A DNA stretch of 6,763 nt from Nitrososphaerota archaeon (GTDB lineage: Archaea; Thermoproteota; Nitrososphaeria; Nitrososphaerales; Gagatemarchaeaceae), in NCBI GenBank assembly GCA_003135575.1, contig PLCG01000068.1, positions 125,372-132,134 on the forward strand, written 5' to 3'. Every line of letters begins with the position of its first letter. The stretch's first letter is position 1. The notes under the pieces were generated by a model. It was not told where the DNA came from. It saw only the letters and a program-made list of their open reading frames with translations, and made no database searches. Of the stretch, positions 1 to 6,126 are shown piece after piece. The translations under genes and the position numbers were made by a program.

Positions 1-63
1 CGACAATAAGTTGTCCGAGTGAAGATTGATGCATGAATTCGTAGGAAGAAGAGGCAAATCGGA

Positions 64-1419
64 ATGAAGTTTAGCTCTTCGAGGAGGGCCATCTCTGACG
101 CGCGGTTCGCCGCCGTCTTGGTGGCATTCACCTTCGTGATTATCGTCCTGGGGACAGCATTCAGCGGTGTGGCGTCGTCCCAGCTCGACCAGATTCATGG
201 ACTGCAGACTCAGCTCGCTTCTATTTCCAAGTCTGGAACCGTTCAGACTGCTAGCGCCGCGCCCGCCGCGGCCGTGACACCGACGACCAGGCATATCATC
301 CTCTATGCCGAAGAAACGAAGGTCACGATAGCGAACAACGTGACCTACGACGCCTGGACCTTCAACGGCACCGTCCCCGCGCCCAACATCATCATAAATC
401 AGGGAGACACCGTCGTCTTCACGCTCTTCAACAAAGTCGCAACAATGGCCCACTCCATCGACTTCCACGCTGCTGAGATAGACTGGTCAACGGCTTACGC
501 TACCGTAGCCCCCGGGCAGTCAAAGTCGTTCAACTTCACCGCAAACTACCCAGGCGTGTTCATGTATCACTGCGGCACTCCTCCAGTCCTGCAGCACATC
601 AGCAATGGCATGTATGGCGCGATCATCGTCAACCCATCCATTCCCTGGCCGGCGGCTCCGGGTGGAGAGTATGTCCTCGTGCAAAGTGAGTTCTATGTTA
701 ACGACAAGCCTGGCACGGATGGAAGCTTTGCCGGAAACTACACCAAGATGCTTGCAGCAACGCCTGACTATATCGTGTTCAACGGACGAGCCGCGCAGTA
801 CCAGAAGTCCCCTCTCACAGTCCAACCCAATCAGCTGGTGAGGCTCTACATCCTCAACGTCGGGCCCAGCCACTGGAGCGCATTCCACGTGATTGGGGCG
901 CTAATGGACAAGGTGTACATTGACGGCAACCCCTCCAACCTGCAAAGCGGCCTCCAAACGCTGAACATAGCGCCGTCGGGTGGCGCGGTAGTTGAGATGT
1001 ACTTCCGCGACCCAGGGGGGTTGAACCCATTCGTCACGCACGCTTTCGCTGACGAAGCGAAGGGCGCTGTCGGTGTATTCTCAGTCACGGGCGGCTCCCA
1101 CCCAAGCGTCACGACGGTCTCGACTACGGGCACAAAGCTCGGAACGCCCGTCCAAATCCTGAAGAACTCGGGGGTTGACACGACGTCGCCCGGCTACTCG
1201 CCGGCAACAATTCACCTGAAGATGGGGGTCAACAACACGGTGACTTGGACCAACTATGACACGGCCCCGCACACGGTAACCTCCACCGACAAGACGTTCG
1301 ACTCAGGGAACATCAACCCAGGTGAATCGTTCACGTACACCTTCACGGGAGCAGGCACCTATCAGTACTACTGCGTCTACCACACATGGATGAGGGGCAC
1401 TGTCGTGGTGTCGGGCTAG
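64..1419 (+). CDS. nirK: NirK-like multicopper protein with a fused C-terminal amicyanin-like cupredoxin domain
   Basis: This is probably an exported copper oxidoreductase of the nitrite reductase type (nitrite to NO). In ammonia-oxidising archaea, NirK has also been linked to hydroxylamine/NO chemistry. Residues 1-15 are basic, with S6-R7-R8, and a hydrophobic anchor follows at about 16-34. Cupredoxin domain 1 (about 75-195) has H130, D133, H135, H169-C170, H178 and M183, matching the type 1 Cu ligands (H, C, H, M), two type 2 His and the catalytic Asp of bacterial NirK. Domain 2 (about 200-343) has H275 in AFHVIG (the catalytic His position) and H326 in VTHAFAD (the third type 2 His). A third cupredoxin (about 358-451) has H403, C437, H440 and M443 with amicyanin-like C-x2-H-x2-M spacing, so it should hold another type 1 copper and could pass electrons in. 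The ATG at 64 follows a purine-rich stretch (42-53). The family call is firm; the physiological substrate is inferred. Confidence 0.9.
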   Translation: MKFSSSRRAISDARFAAVLVAFTFVIIVLGTAFSGVASSQLDQIHGLQTQLASISKSGTVQTASAAPAAAVTPTTRHIILYAEETKVTIANNVTYDAWTFNGTVPAPNIIINQGDTVVFTLFNKVATMAHSIDFHAAEIDWSTAYATVAPGQSKSFNFTANYPGVFMYHCGTPPVLQHISNGMYGAIIVNPSIPWPAAPGGEYVLVQSEFYVNDKPGTDGSFAGNYTKMLAATPDYIVFNGRAAQYQKSPLTVQPNQLVRLYILNVGPSHWSAFHVIGALMDKVYIDGNPSNLQSGLQTLNIAPSGGAVVEMYFRDPGGLNPFVTHAFADEAKGAVGVFSVTGGSHPSVTTVSTTGTKLGTPVQILKNSGVDTTSPGYSPATIHLKMGVNNTVTWTNYDTAPHTVTSTDKTFDSGNINPGESFTYTFTGAGTYQYYCVYHTWMRGTVVVSG

Positions 1420-1437
1420 GCGGGAGCGGGACATGAG

Positions 1438-1884
1438 ATGGATTCTTCAGAGGGAACTCGTGGGGAGGTAACATCGCGCCGGCGAGTGCTACGGTTGATC
1501 GCGCTCTCGGCCGTCGGGGCCGGCATCGTCTTGGTCACCGGTAAACTTGCTAGCGCGACTTCTCCCGCACGCAACGAACCGTCTGCAAGAGTTAGCTCCG
1601 CGACGTCACAAAATACCGGCGACAGGATGGGACCCGCGTCCCTGCGAGTAAAGGCGACGTACTTCCAGATGCCGCAGGAAGTCAGCGTAAGACAAGACTA
1701 CTTCGTCTTGCAAAGCCCAGCTTACTTCAGCGACCTTCTGACCGGAGTCCTCGTTAAGCACCCATCGCTCTCGTCGATGATCCCTAGCATGATGATTCTG
1801 ATAGACGGAGTGCGTGCGCTGCCGGATACGGCCTTGAGGGATGGAGACGAAGTTGACTTCATACCTGCCGTTGCCGGCGGCTAG
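1438..1884 (+). CDS. Exported MoaD/ubiquitin-like beta-grasp protein with a twin-arginine signal and C-terminal Gly-Gly
   Basis: 148 residues. The N-terminus carries S13-R14-R15-R16-V17-L18, close to the Tat consensus (S/T-R-R-x-F-L). A hydrophobic stretch follows at about 20-36, then ASA at 38-40, a plausible signal-peptidase site; if uncleaved, the stretch could be an anchor. A Ser/Thr/Ala-rich linker runs to about 67. Residues 69-148 look like a full MoaD/ThiS-type domain: an opening strand, a YFSDLLTGVLVKHP segment in the position of the MoaD helix, MMILIDGV in the position of the usual 'vNG' strand, then LRDGDEVDFIPAVAGG, the typical MoaD ending with the C-terminal diglycine that is adenylated, thiocarboxylated or conjugated. 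It starts 18 nt after nirK, with GGGAG at 1422-1426, so it is probably co-transcribed with nirK. Known MoaD, ThiS and SAMP proteins act in the cytoplasm, so the export signal is odd. The domain call is good; the role is unknown. Confidence 0.8.
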   Translation: MDSSEGTRGEVTSRRRVLRLIALSAVGAGIVLVTGKLASATSPARNEPSARVSSATSQNTGDRMGPASLRVKATYFQMPQEVSVRQDYFVLQSPAYFSDLLTGVLVKHPSLSSMIPSMMILIDGVRALPDTALRDGDEVDFIPAVAGG

Positions 1885-1933
1885 CCAGCCGGAATCGAAG
1901 GGTGAGTAATAGGAAGAACATGCCGTGCTTGCC

Positions 1934-1961
1934 CTGGTGGATGAGCTGACAAGGCCACCGG
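1934..1961. other. Weak hairpin between the moaD-like gene and the VOC gene
   Basis: GGTGG (1936-1940) pairs with CCACC (1955-1959), extended by T-G and C-G pairs to a 7-bp stem with a 14-nt loop. No T-run follows, so it does not look like a typical archaeal terminator. It may be chance. Confidence 0.2.
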
Positions 1962-1968
1962 AAGACGA

Positions 1969-1976
1969 CTTATGTA
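1969..1976 (+). promoter_or_regulatory. Possible TATA box for the VOC gene
   Basis: CTTATGTA lies about 35 nt before the ATG at 2008, which would put transcription start near 1998, just before the GGAG at 2002-2005. It is a weak match to the archaeal box, and no clear BRE is visible. Confidence 0.25.
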
Positions 1977-2007
1977 GAGCTGACACGGCGTTGCTACGTT
2001 CGGAGAA

Positions 2008-2391
2008 ATGAAAGCGAAACTCATCTACACAGGCATTAGGGTGAGGAACATGGAAAGGTCCGTAGAGTTCTACACGAGGCTCCTCGGGATGAAGGTCACG
2101 GGGAGGACAAAAATCGAGGCCACCAAAGGGGAGACTGTCGGCCTCGTCAGCGAAGACGGAGGGCATCTCCTCGAGCTCAACTACTACGGGAAAGGGAGCG
2201 AGTTTGACACGAAATACGGCGTCGGGGAGGGCCTCGACCACCTCGCGTTCCAGGTGGACGACCTGAAGAAGGCCATCGCGGAGGCCGAGAAGGCCGGGTA
2301 TCCAGTCGTGCTGGACATGAAAACCAAGACCAGCAGGTGGACCTACATCAAGGACCCAAACGGAATCTACATCGAGCTCTTCGGGATGTAG
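2008..2391 (+). CDS. VOC-superfamily protein, glyoxalase I-like
   Basis: 127 residues, the size of a single glyoxalase I chain, with the two beta-alpha-beta-beta-beta modules of the vicinal oxygen chelate fold (about 4-60 and 75-127). Compared with bacterial glyoxalase I (ligands H5, E56, H74, E122), the equivalents of three metal ligands are present: E56 in LLELNYY, H78 in LDHLAF and E123 in GIYIELFG. The first ligand position, expected within KLIYTGIRV, holds Y7 instead of His. The protein may therefore be a lactoylglutathione-lyase-like isomerase using another thiol, an epimerase, or another VOC enzyme; the sequence does not settle the substrate. The ATG at 2008 has GGAG at 2002-2005, an unusually short spacing. 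The gene is separated by 123 nt from the gene before it and by 75 nt from tiaS. Confidence 0.8.
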   Translation: MKAKLIYTGIRVRNMERSVEFYTRLLGMKVTGRTKIEATKGETVGLVSEDGGHLLELNYYGKGSEFDTKYGVGEGLDHLAFQVDDLKKAIAEAEKAGYPVVLDMKTKTSRWTYIKDPNGIYIELFGM

Positions 2392-2429
2392 CCCAGCTCA
2401 GACGCTGGCCTCCGCTCCTCTTCCGTAGC

Positions 2430-2437
2430 CTTATTTG
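2430..2437 (+). promoter_or_regulatory. Possible TATA box for tiaS
   Basis: CTTATTTG lies about 34 nt upstream of the tiaS ATG at 2467, in an otherwise C-rich spacer. Transcription would start near 2459, leaving a leader of under 10 nt, as is common in archaea. This rests on position and AT-richness only. Confidence 0.3.
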
Positions 2438-2466
2438 CAGGCCTCCCGAATCCAAACTAACGTACG

Positions 2467-3846
2467 ATGAGCTACCTCATAGGGATAGATGACACCGATT
2501 CCCGTTTCGGCCATTGCACGACCCACCTGGGGTACCTCATCGTCTGCGAGCTGGCCAGAATTGGATGCACGTTCTCTGCCTATCCACGGTTGGTGAGGCT
2601 CAATCCCAACGTCCCATTCAAGACAAGGGGCAATGCGGCCGTCTGCATCCAGTTCGAAGCCAACACAAACGAATTGCGCGACGAGGCCTTCGAGGCCGCC
2701 GAGAGACTTCTCGAGGCAGAGGCAGACGTAGCGAACGGGGCGAACTCGGCGCTCGTAATGGTCTCTAAAGACGCCGACGAACTTGCGTTCTTCAGGCGGG
2801 TGTATCAAAGCGCCATTAGCGGTGTCGTCAACTACAAGAGAATCATCGCAGAAGTCTCCGAAAGGGGAATCCGTCACAGGCTGCTCGGAAACGGTATGGG
2901 AATCGTCGGGGCGGCCGCGAGCCTTGGATTCTCATGCGCCGAGGACGACCACACCTACGAGCTCATCGCATATCGCAAGCCAGAGAATTGTGGGACGCCG
3001 AGGGCCGTCGACGCCCAGTCCGTGAAGGCGATGGAGAAAGAGACGTTCCCTCACACCTTCAACAGCTTCGACCATCAGTCAGGGCGAGTGCTCATCGCGC
3101 CAACCGGCCCCGATCCCGTCCTGGCGGGAATCAGGGGGGACTCTCCCCACGCAGTCCTCGACGCCTACCAGCGGATCCGAATCGGGGAGGAGCCGTTGGG
3201 GCACGTCATCTATGCGACGAACCAGTGCACCGACGCGCACCTGAAGAAGCGGATGTCCAACCCCCTCAAGACTTTCTCGGCCGGGTGGCTGGAGGGTGAG
3301 ATCGCCTCGACGCGGCCCTATCAGGGGGGACACCTTATGATCCAGTTGCGTGACGATTCCTCCACTGTGAGCTGCATGGTCTACGAGCCCTCGGGAGACC
3401 TCAGGCGTGTCGCGCGCCTCTTGGTGCCCGGCGATTCGGTGAGGGTCTCAGGAGGAGTGAGGAGGGCGTCCTCCAAGAACCCGGTCGTCATCAACGTCGA
3501 GAAGATCGAACTCCTCGCAGTCTCGAGCAGGGCCGTTACGAACAATCCCGAGTGCGTCGCCTGCGGCTCAAGGATGAAATCGGAGGGCAGAGGCAAAGGA
3601 TACCAGTGCAAAAAGTGCGGCCACAAGAGCGCCGGGATTCCTCATCCAAGGAGTTCGCCCAGCGCGGACGGCGGGCGAATCTACCCGGGCGCCTACCTTC
3701 CCTCCCCGCGAGCGCAGAGACACCTCACGAAGCAGCTCATTCGCTACGGGAGAGAACGGACAGGGATGAAAGAACTAATCAAGGGTTGGGTTGAGGAGCC
3801 GTCGCGGCTTGAGCTCCTGCATCGATCTGTCATTCGAAGGCCTTGA
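2467..3846 (+). CDS. tiaS: tRNA(Ile2) 2-agmatinylcytidine synthetase TiaS
   Basis: TiaS attaches agmatine to C2 of C34 in tRNA-Ile2 (anticodon CAU), using ATP, so that the tRNA reads AUA instead of AUG. This 459-residue protein has the whole family layout. An N-terminal GIDDTDS block (6-12) with C17-T18-T19-H20 includes the threonine reported to be phosphorylated in the Archaeoglobus enzyme. A ferredoxin-like region carries RLVRLNPNVPFKTRGNAA (41-58). The central catalytic region follows, with LIAPTGPDP (209-217) and the conserved HVIYATNQCTDAHL (246-259). An OB-fold occupies about 272-350, and a four-cysteine zinc ribbon has C363, C366, C381 and C384. The tail carries the usual P-x-x-x-QRHL-type motif (about 413-420). 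The start is fixed because the GIDDTDS block follows it directly. It is separated from crcB by only 33 nt, so the two may be co-transcribed. Confidence 0.96.
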   Translation: MSYLIGIDDTDSRFGHCTTHLGYLIVCELARIGCTFSAYPRLVRLNPNVPFKTRGNAAVCIQFEANTNELRDEAFEAAERLLEAEADVANGANSALVMVSKDADELAFFRRVYQSAISGVVNYKRIIAEVSERGIRHRLLGNGMGIVGAAASLGFSCAEDDHTYELIAYRKPENCGTPRAVDAQSVKAMEKETFPHTFNSFDHQSGRVLIAPTGPDPVLAGIRGDSPHAVLDAYQRIRIGEEPLGHVIYATNQCTDAHLKKRMSNPLKTFSAGWLEGEIASTRPYQGGHLMIQLRDDSSTVSCMVYEPSGDLRRVARLLVPGDSVRVSGGVRRASSKNPVVINVEKIELLAVSSRAVTNNPECVACGSRMKSEGRGKGYQCKKCGHKSAGIPHPRSSPSADGGRIYPGAYLPSPRAQRHLTKQLIRYGRERTGMKELIKGWVEEPSRLELLHRSVIRRP

Positions 3847-3879
3847 TTCCACTTCCAACAGGATCGAAACCTCAGAGAG

Positions 3880-4269
3880 ATGAATAGCATGAAGTATGAC
3901 CTGCTGTATCTGGCTGCCGGAGCGCTCCTTGGAGCATTCTTGCGCTACAAGATCACGGGCGACAATCTCTTCGCGGGAACGCTTCCAATCTCGGTCCTGC
4001 TGATCAACATCGTCGGCAGCTTCATCCTGGGGATGAGCTCGACCGCGGTCTCGAGCCTGGGGCTCGACGAACGCTACACCTTGTTCGTCGGCATAGGCTT
4101 CTGCGGCACCCTCACGACCATGTCGTCATTCGCTCTCGAGACCGTGAACCTGATAACCGTCGGAAAGCTCGCGACGGCGTTCGTGAACGTAATCCTGAAT
4201 GTCAGCGGGTCGCTCGGCGCGATTCTGCTGGGCAGGGCGGTCATATCCCTCATCCTCGGCCTTGTGTAG
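3880..4269 (+). CDS. crcB: Fluoride channel CrcB/Fluc
   Basis: 129 residues, the usual single-domain Fluc length, with four predicted membrane segments (about 7-22, 36-57, 66-86 and 97-126). The family works as an antiparallel homodimer that lets fluoride leave the cell. Diagnostic features are GAFLRY (18-23), N43 in LINIVGSF, and GFCGTLTTMSSFALE (73-87), which holds the structural Na+ site and part of the phenylalanine track lining the pore. Only one copy is seen here, so a homodimer is expected. The ATG at 3880 follows AGAGAG; an alternative ATG at 3889 would remove only three residues. No fluoride riboswitch fits in the 33-nt gap after tiaS. Confidence 0.93.
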   Translation: MNSMKYDLLYLAAGALLGAFLRYKITGDNLFAGTLPISVLLINIVGSFILGMSSTAVSSLGLDERYTLFVGIGFCGTLTTMSSFALETVNLITVGKLATAFVNVILNVSGSLGAILLGRAVISLILGLV

Positions 4270-4332
4270 AGTGCTCACACGGCACTAGGAATTCCTCGCG
4301 GTCGGCCTCGTTCTTAGGCGCGCTACTTCTGC

Positions 4333-4575
4333 TCAGTCGTGAAACGGGTTTACGGGGCCTACCTCGTAGGACCACCATCTCTCGAAACCGAAAAGAGCGC
4401 CGAGCCCGGCCATCAATGGATAAAATTTCAGCACGGACGAATCGAACCAAAATCCTCCGATGACCCCTATTGCCGTCAAGAAAACGAATAGACCCGCAAC
4501 GAAGATGAATGCTCCTCCAAATAGAAAGAGCGCCAGGATCCTGAAGGGGTGCTCGTCAACGACCTCTTGGCTCAA
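4333..4575 (-). CDS. Small hypothetical membrane protein
   Basis: 80 residues, convergent with crcB. A short polar N-terminus (1-10) is followed by a long hydrophobic stretch (about 11-42), probably one long or two tightly packed helices. A charged W/F-rich break (43-50) and a second membrane segment (about 51-64) follow, and the tail is polar with FERWWSYEVGP. No catalytic or metal-binding motif is visible and I do not recognise the family. The start is a TTG at 4575, preceded by the purine-rich GCGAAGGGA; no in-frame ATG or GTG lies between it and the upstream in-frame TAG. A TTAAATCG at 4617-4624 is a possible TATA element about 45 nt upstream. The membrane character makes it more likely a real gene than chance. 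Confidence 0.55.
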   Translation of the reverse strand: MSQEVVDEHPFRILALFLFGGAFIFVAGLFVFLTAIGVIGGFWFDSSVLKFYPLMAGLGALFGFERWWSYEVGPVNPFHD

Positions 4576-4682
4576 TCCCTTCGCACCGAGAAATCCAAAC
4601 GGGAGAGTCGCCTAATCGATTTAAGCGTGATTCTAGGCTCGTGGCGCGGACGCGCAGCAAAGGGCCTAGGAGTGTAGAATAA

Positions 4683-4699
4683 TAGCGAGGGATGGAGTT
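4683..4699 (+). repeat. Imperfect copy of the tRNA-iMet 3' end (candidate attachment site)
   Basis: TAGCGAGGGATGGAGTT matches 6056-6072 (TAGCGAGGGGTGGATTT) at 15 of 17 positions in the same orientation. In the tRNA this stretch is the discriminator base, the 3' acceptor strand, the 3' T-stem strand and part of the T-loop. The copy lies beyond the last gene of the 4754-5991 block, where the far attachment site of a tRNA-integrated element would be. Confidence 0.45.
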
Positions 4700-4702
4700 T
4701 CA

Positions 4703-4716
4703 GAGGGATATCCCTC
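4703..4716. repeat. 14-bp perfect palindrome
   Basis: GAGGGATATCCCTC is self-complementary over all 14 bases. It starts 3 nt after the tRNA-like repeat and 37 nt beyond the stop codon of the gene ending at 4754. Looser complementarity continues outside it (AGTTTCA on the left, TTGAACTT on the right). It could be a dimeric protein site or a short hairpin at the transcript end. The rest of the 4576-4753 spacer shows no gene. Confidence 0.55.
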
Positions 4717-4753
4717 CTTTGAACTTACGGCCGGATTTTACTCCAATCACCGC

Positions 4754-5566
4754 CTAACGCTTGATTACTGAGATTACCGCTTTGACAGCGTGACTGCCTG
4801 GGTCCAAGTACGAAAGAATCGCATAGCCTGTGGAGGCCGATGAATTATACCTGAAATCTTGGTGGAGTTTCCTCACGAGGCGATTAAGTTGAGTCTTCAG
4901 GGTCCTTCTCAAATTCTCCCCCAGCGGATTGGGGTCTGTCAACAGCCTCGCCTGAATGATATGCTTGCCGTCCGTCGTGTAGAGATCTCTGCCTCCAGTC
5001 GAAGGTTCACGTAGAATTACATCTTCAAGGCCGAGACGCTCCTTGGAGATTGTGTAAGCAATCTCAGCGCCTAGCCTACCATGGGCGTAGGTGCTCTTCG
5101 ACAAGAGCATTTTCTGCTCGATTTGTCTTTGAACCACTATGCTGTCAATTTGATATGTCTTCGACGCGCCCTTGACCGAGTAATCTTCACTGCCAAGAAC
5201 GAGCTTGTTAGGCTCATACAACCCAGCCGGGTCCCTTACATTGAGCGTAGCCGCGGAGAACTCCTTCCCGGCCGAGGCAATCATTCTCAATTTCACCCCG
5301 TCGAATGATGCAAGAATCACTTTCTCGAAGCCGATTGACCCCTTCATCGTTAGCCGCGATGGATTGAGACCGTCATGATATATCCTCAAAATCCGTTTCT
5401 GACCGAAGAGGTCGAATGTGCGAAACTCTAGATAGGTTCCGAAGGAATTATTTCCGAGAACTCCGGAGCTGTTGCCTCCAAGTTCAAAGTTCGATAGTCC
5501 CTCAACTTCTGGACTCTGCGAAAGACTTAGTGTGACTTCAGTCCCCTTCAGGAATGCCTCACTCAT
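4754..5566 (-). CDS. Unknown protein, second gene of an overlapping pair; weak PD-(D/E)XK-like C-terminus
   Basis: 270 residues from the ATG at 5566. I chose this start because it forms an ATGA overlap with the stop of the gene before it, which suggests translational coupling; an ATG at 5584 would add six residues. There is no signal peptide or membrane segment. The first two thirds are predicted beta-rich, with no recognised motif. The C-terminal part reads as a helix with GAEIAYTIS (E168), strands, GGRDLYTT (D194) and HIIQARLL (Q205-x-R207), then a basic helix (about 215-238). This E...D...(Q)-x-(R) order resembles a PD-(D/E)XK nuclease core, but Lys is replaced by Arg and the match is weak. 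It could equally be a non-enzymatic protein. It lies in the lower-GC block next to the tRNA gene. Confidence 0.7.
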   Translation of the reverse strand: MSEAFLKGTEVTLSLSQSPEVEGLSNFELGGNSSGVLGNNSFGTYLEFRTFDLFGQKRILRIYHDGLNPSRLTMKGSIGFEKVILASFDGVKLRMIASAGKEFSAATLNVRDPAGLYEPNKLVLGSEDYSVKGASKTYQIDSIVVQRQIEQKMLLSKSTYAHGRLGAEIAYTISKERLGLEDVILREPSTGGRDLYTTDGKHIIQARLLTDPNPLGENLRRTLKTQLNRLVRKLHQDFRYNSSASTGYAILSYLDPGSHAVKAVISVIKR

Positions 5567-5991
5567 TGAGACCAACGAAGGCATCCAACGCAGCCCGCGG
5601 AATTGACAAAATTGAGTTGGGTCAAGCCATCCAAGAAATCATCGGTTGTCAGTCTCTCGAGTGACATGGACAGCTCCCTTGTCGGTAGAGGAGCTTTCGA
5701 TGGAAGGCCAGGATACCAAAACCTCCCTCCTCTATAGCAGCTGTAGAAGGTTGTGCCCGTCTCTAGACATCTGGCTCTGATAACCACTTTCTTCCCAATG
5801 GTGACACCTGGGACATTTTTCGTCAGAAAGTCCGATGTGATACTCGTTGATGATCCATTTTCAAGACGCAAACGAACTTCGTTGTTTGCTCGGATTTTCA
5901 CTCTTGTGACGTGGCTATCTGGGTCCTTCGAGGCCGAGTTAGGTTGATTGGCTGGATTGCTAAGGTCGTCAGAACGCCGCTGTGTGGGCAC
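5563..5991 (-). CDS. Unknown protein, first gene of an overlapping pair
   Basis: 142 residues from a GTG at 5991, the first usable start after the in-frame TAG at 6028-6030. The N-terminal 27 residues are polar and look disordered (rich in S, N, P, D and Q). Residues 28-93 alternate like a small beta-barrel or sandwich (VTRVKIRANNEVRLRLENG..., GKKVVIRARC). The tail has a C134-x2-C137 pair and ends in LRWSQ; C75 and C85 are the other cysteines. I do not recognise the family. Its stop overlaps the next gene's ATG by 4 nt, so the two products probably work together. A TTATTA at 6013-6018 lies about 25 nt before the GTG and would fit a leaderless transcript. A frameshift joining it to the next gene cannot be excluded. 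Confidence 0.65.
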   Translation of the reverse strand: MPTQRRSDDLSNPANQPNSASKDPDSHVTRVKIRANNEVRLRLENGSSTSITSDFLTKNVPGVTIGKKVVIRARCLETGTTFYSCYRGGRFWYPGLPSKAPLPTRELSMSLERLTTDDFLDGLTQLNFVNSAGCVGCLRWSQ

Positions 5992-6055
5992 AATGACATA
6001 TTTTGATGCTGCTAATAACCGCCCGGCCTACTTTCCAGACGAAGACTTGGATTGG

Positions 6056-6072
6056 TAGCGAGGGGTGGATTT
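6056..6072. repeat. tRNA-side member of the candidate attachment repeat
   Basis: These 17 bases of the tRNA 3' end match 4683-4699 at 15 positions in the same orientation. The 3' end of tRNA genes is the commonest target of archaeal tyrosine integrases. Confidence 0.45.
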
Positions 6073-6091
6073 GAACCACCGCTCTGCGGGT

Positions 6092-6107
6092 CCCTCTGTC
6101 AAAGACC
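6092..6107 (-). other. Canonical tRNA intron at position 37/38
   Basis: 16 nt, GGTCTTTGACAGAGGG. Bulges UA^G and GG^A flank a central helix of CUCA with AGAG (three pairs and an A-A mismatch). The intron closes with GUC/GAC and a UUU loop. It is a slightly relaxed BHB. Removal restores the CUCAUAA anticodon loop. Confidence 0.88.
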
Positions 6108-6126
6108 TATGAGCCCGCCGGGATAA

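Larger units (their letters stand above)
4683..6072. mobile_element. Candidate tRNA-integrated cassette or remnant
   Basis: The block is bounded on one side by the 3' end of the initiator tRNA gene and on the other by a 15/17 direct repeat of that end. It contains only the two overlapping genes of 4754-5991. By sample counting over several 60-base lines, those genes are roughly 45-50% GC, against about 60% or more in sampled lines of tiaS and the HD gene. No integrase, transposase or replication gene is present, so at best it is a non-autonomous element or a remnant. Confidence 0.35.

Noticed and set aside
520..1272. Several open frames antisense to or shifted within nirK
   Set aside because: They are shadows of a strongly conserved cupredoxin gene, with no domain, start signal or codon pattern of their own.
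1606..2241. 211-codon minus-strand frame across the MoaD-like and VOC genes
   Set aside because: It is antisense to two recognisable genes and has no recognisable domain of its own.
2431..3794. Open frames overlapping tiaS on both strands
   Set aside because: They are shadows of a full-length, motif-complete TiaS in GC-rich sequence.
3847..3879. Fluoride riboswitch before crcB
   Set aside because: The gap is only 33 nt and shows none of the conserved riboswitch core.
5081..5308. 75-codon plus-strand frame inside the 4754-5566 gene
   Set aside because: It lies wholly antisense inside a longer frame that is coupled to a neighbour, and no motif is visible.
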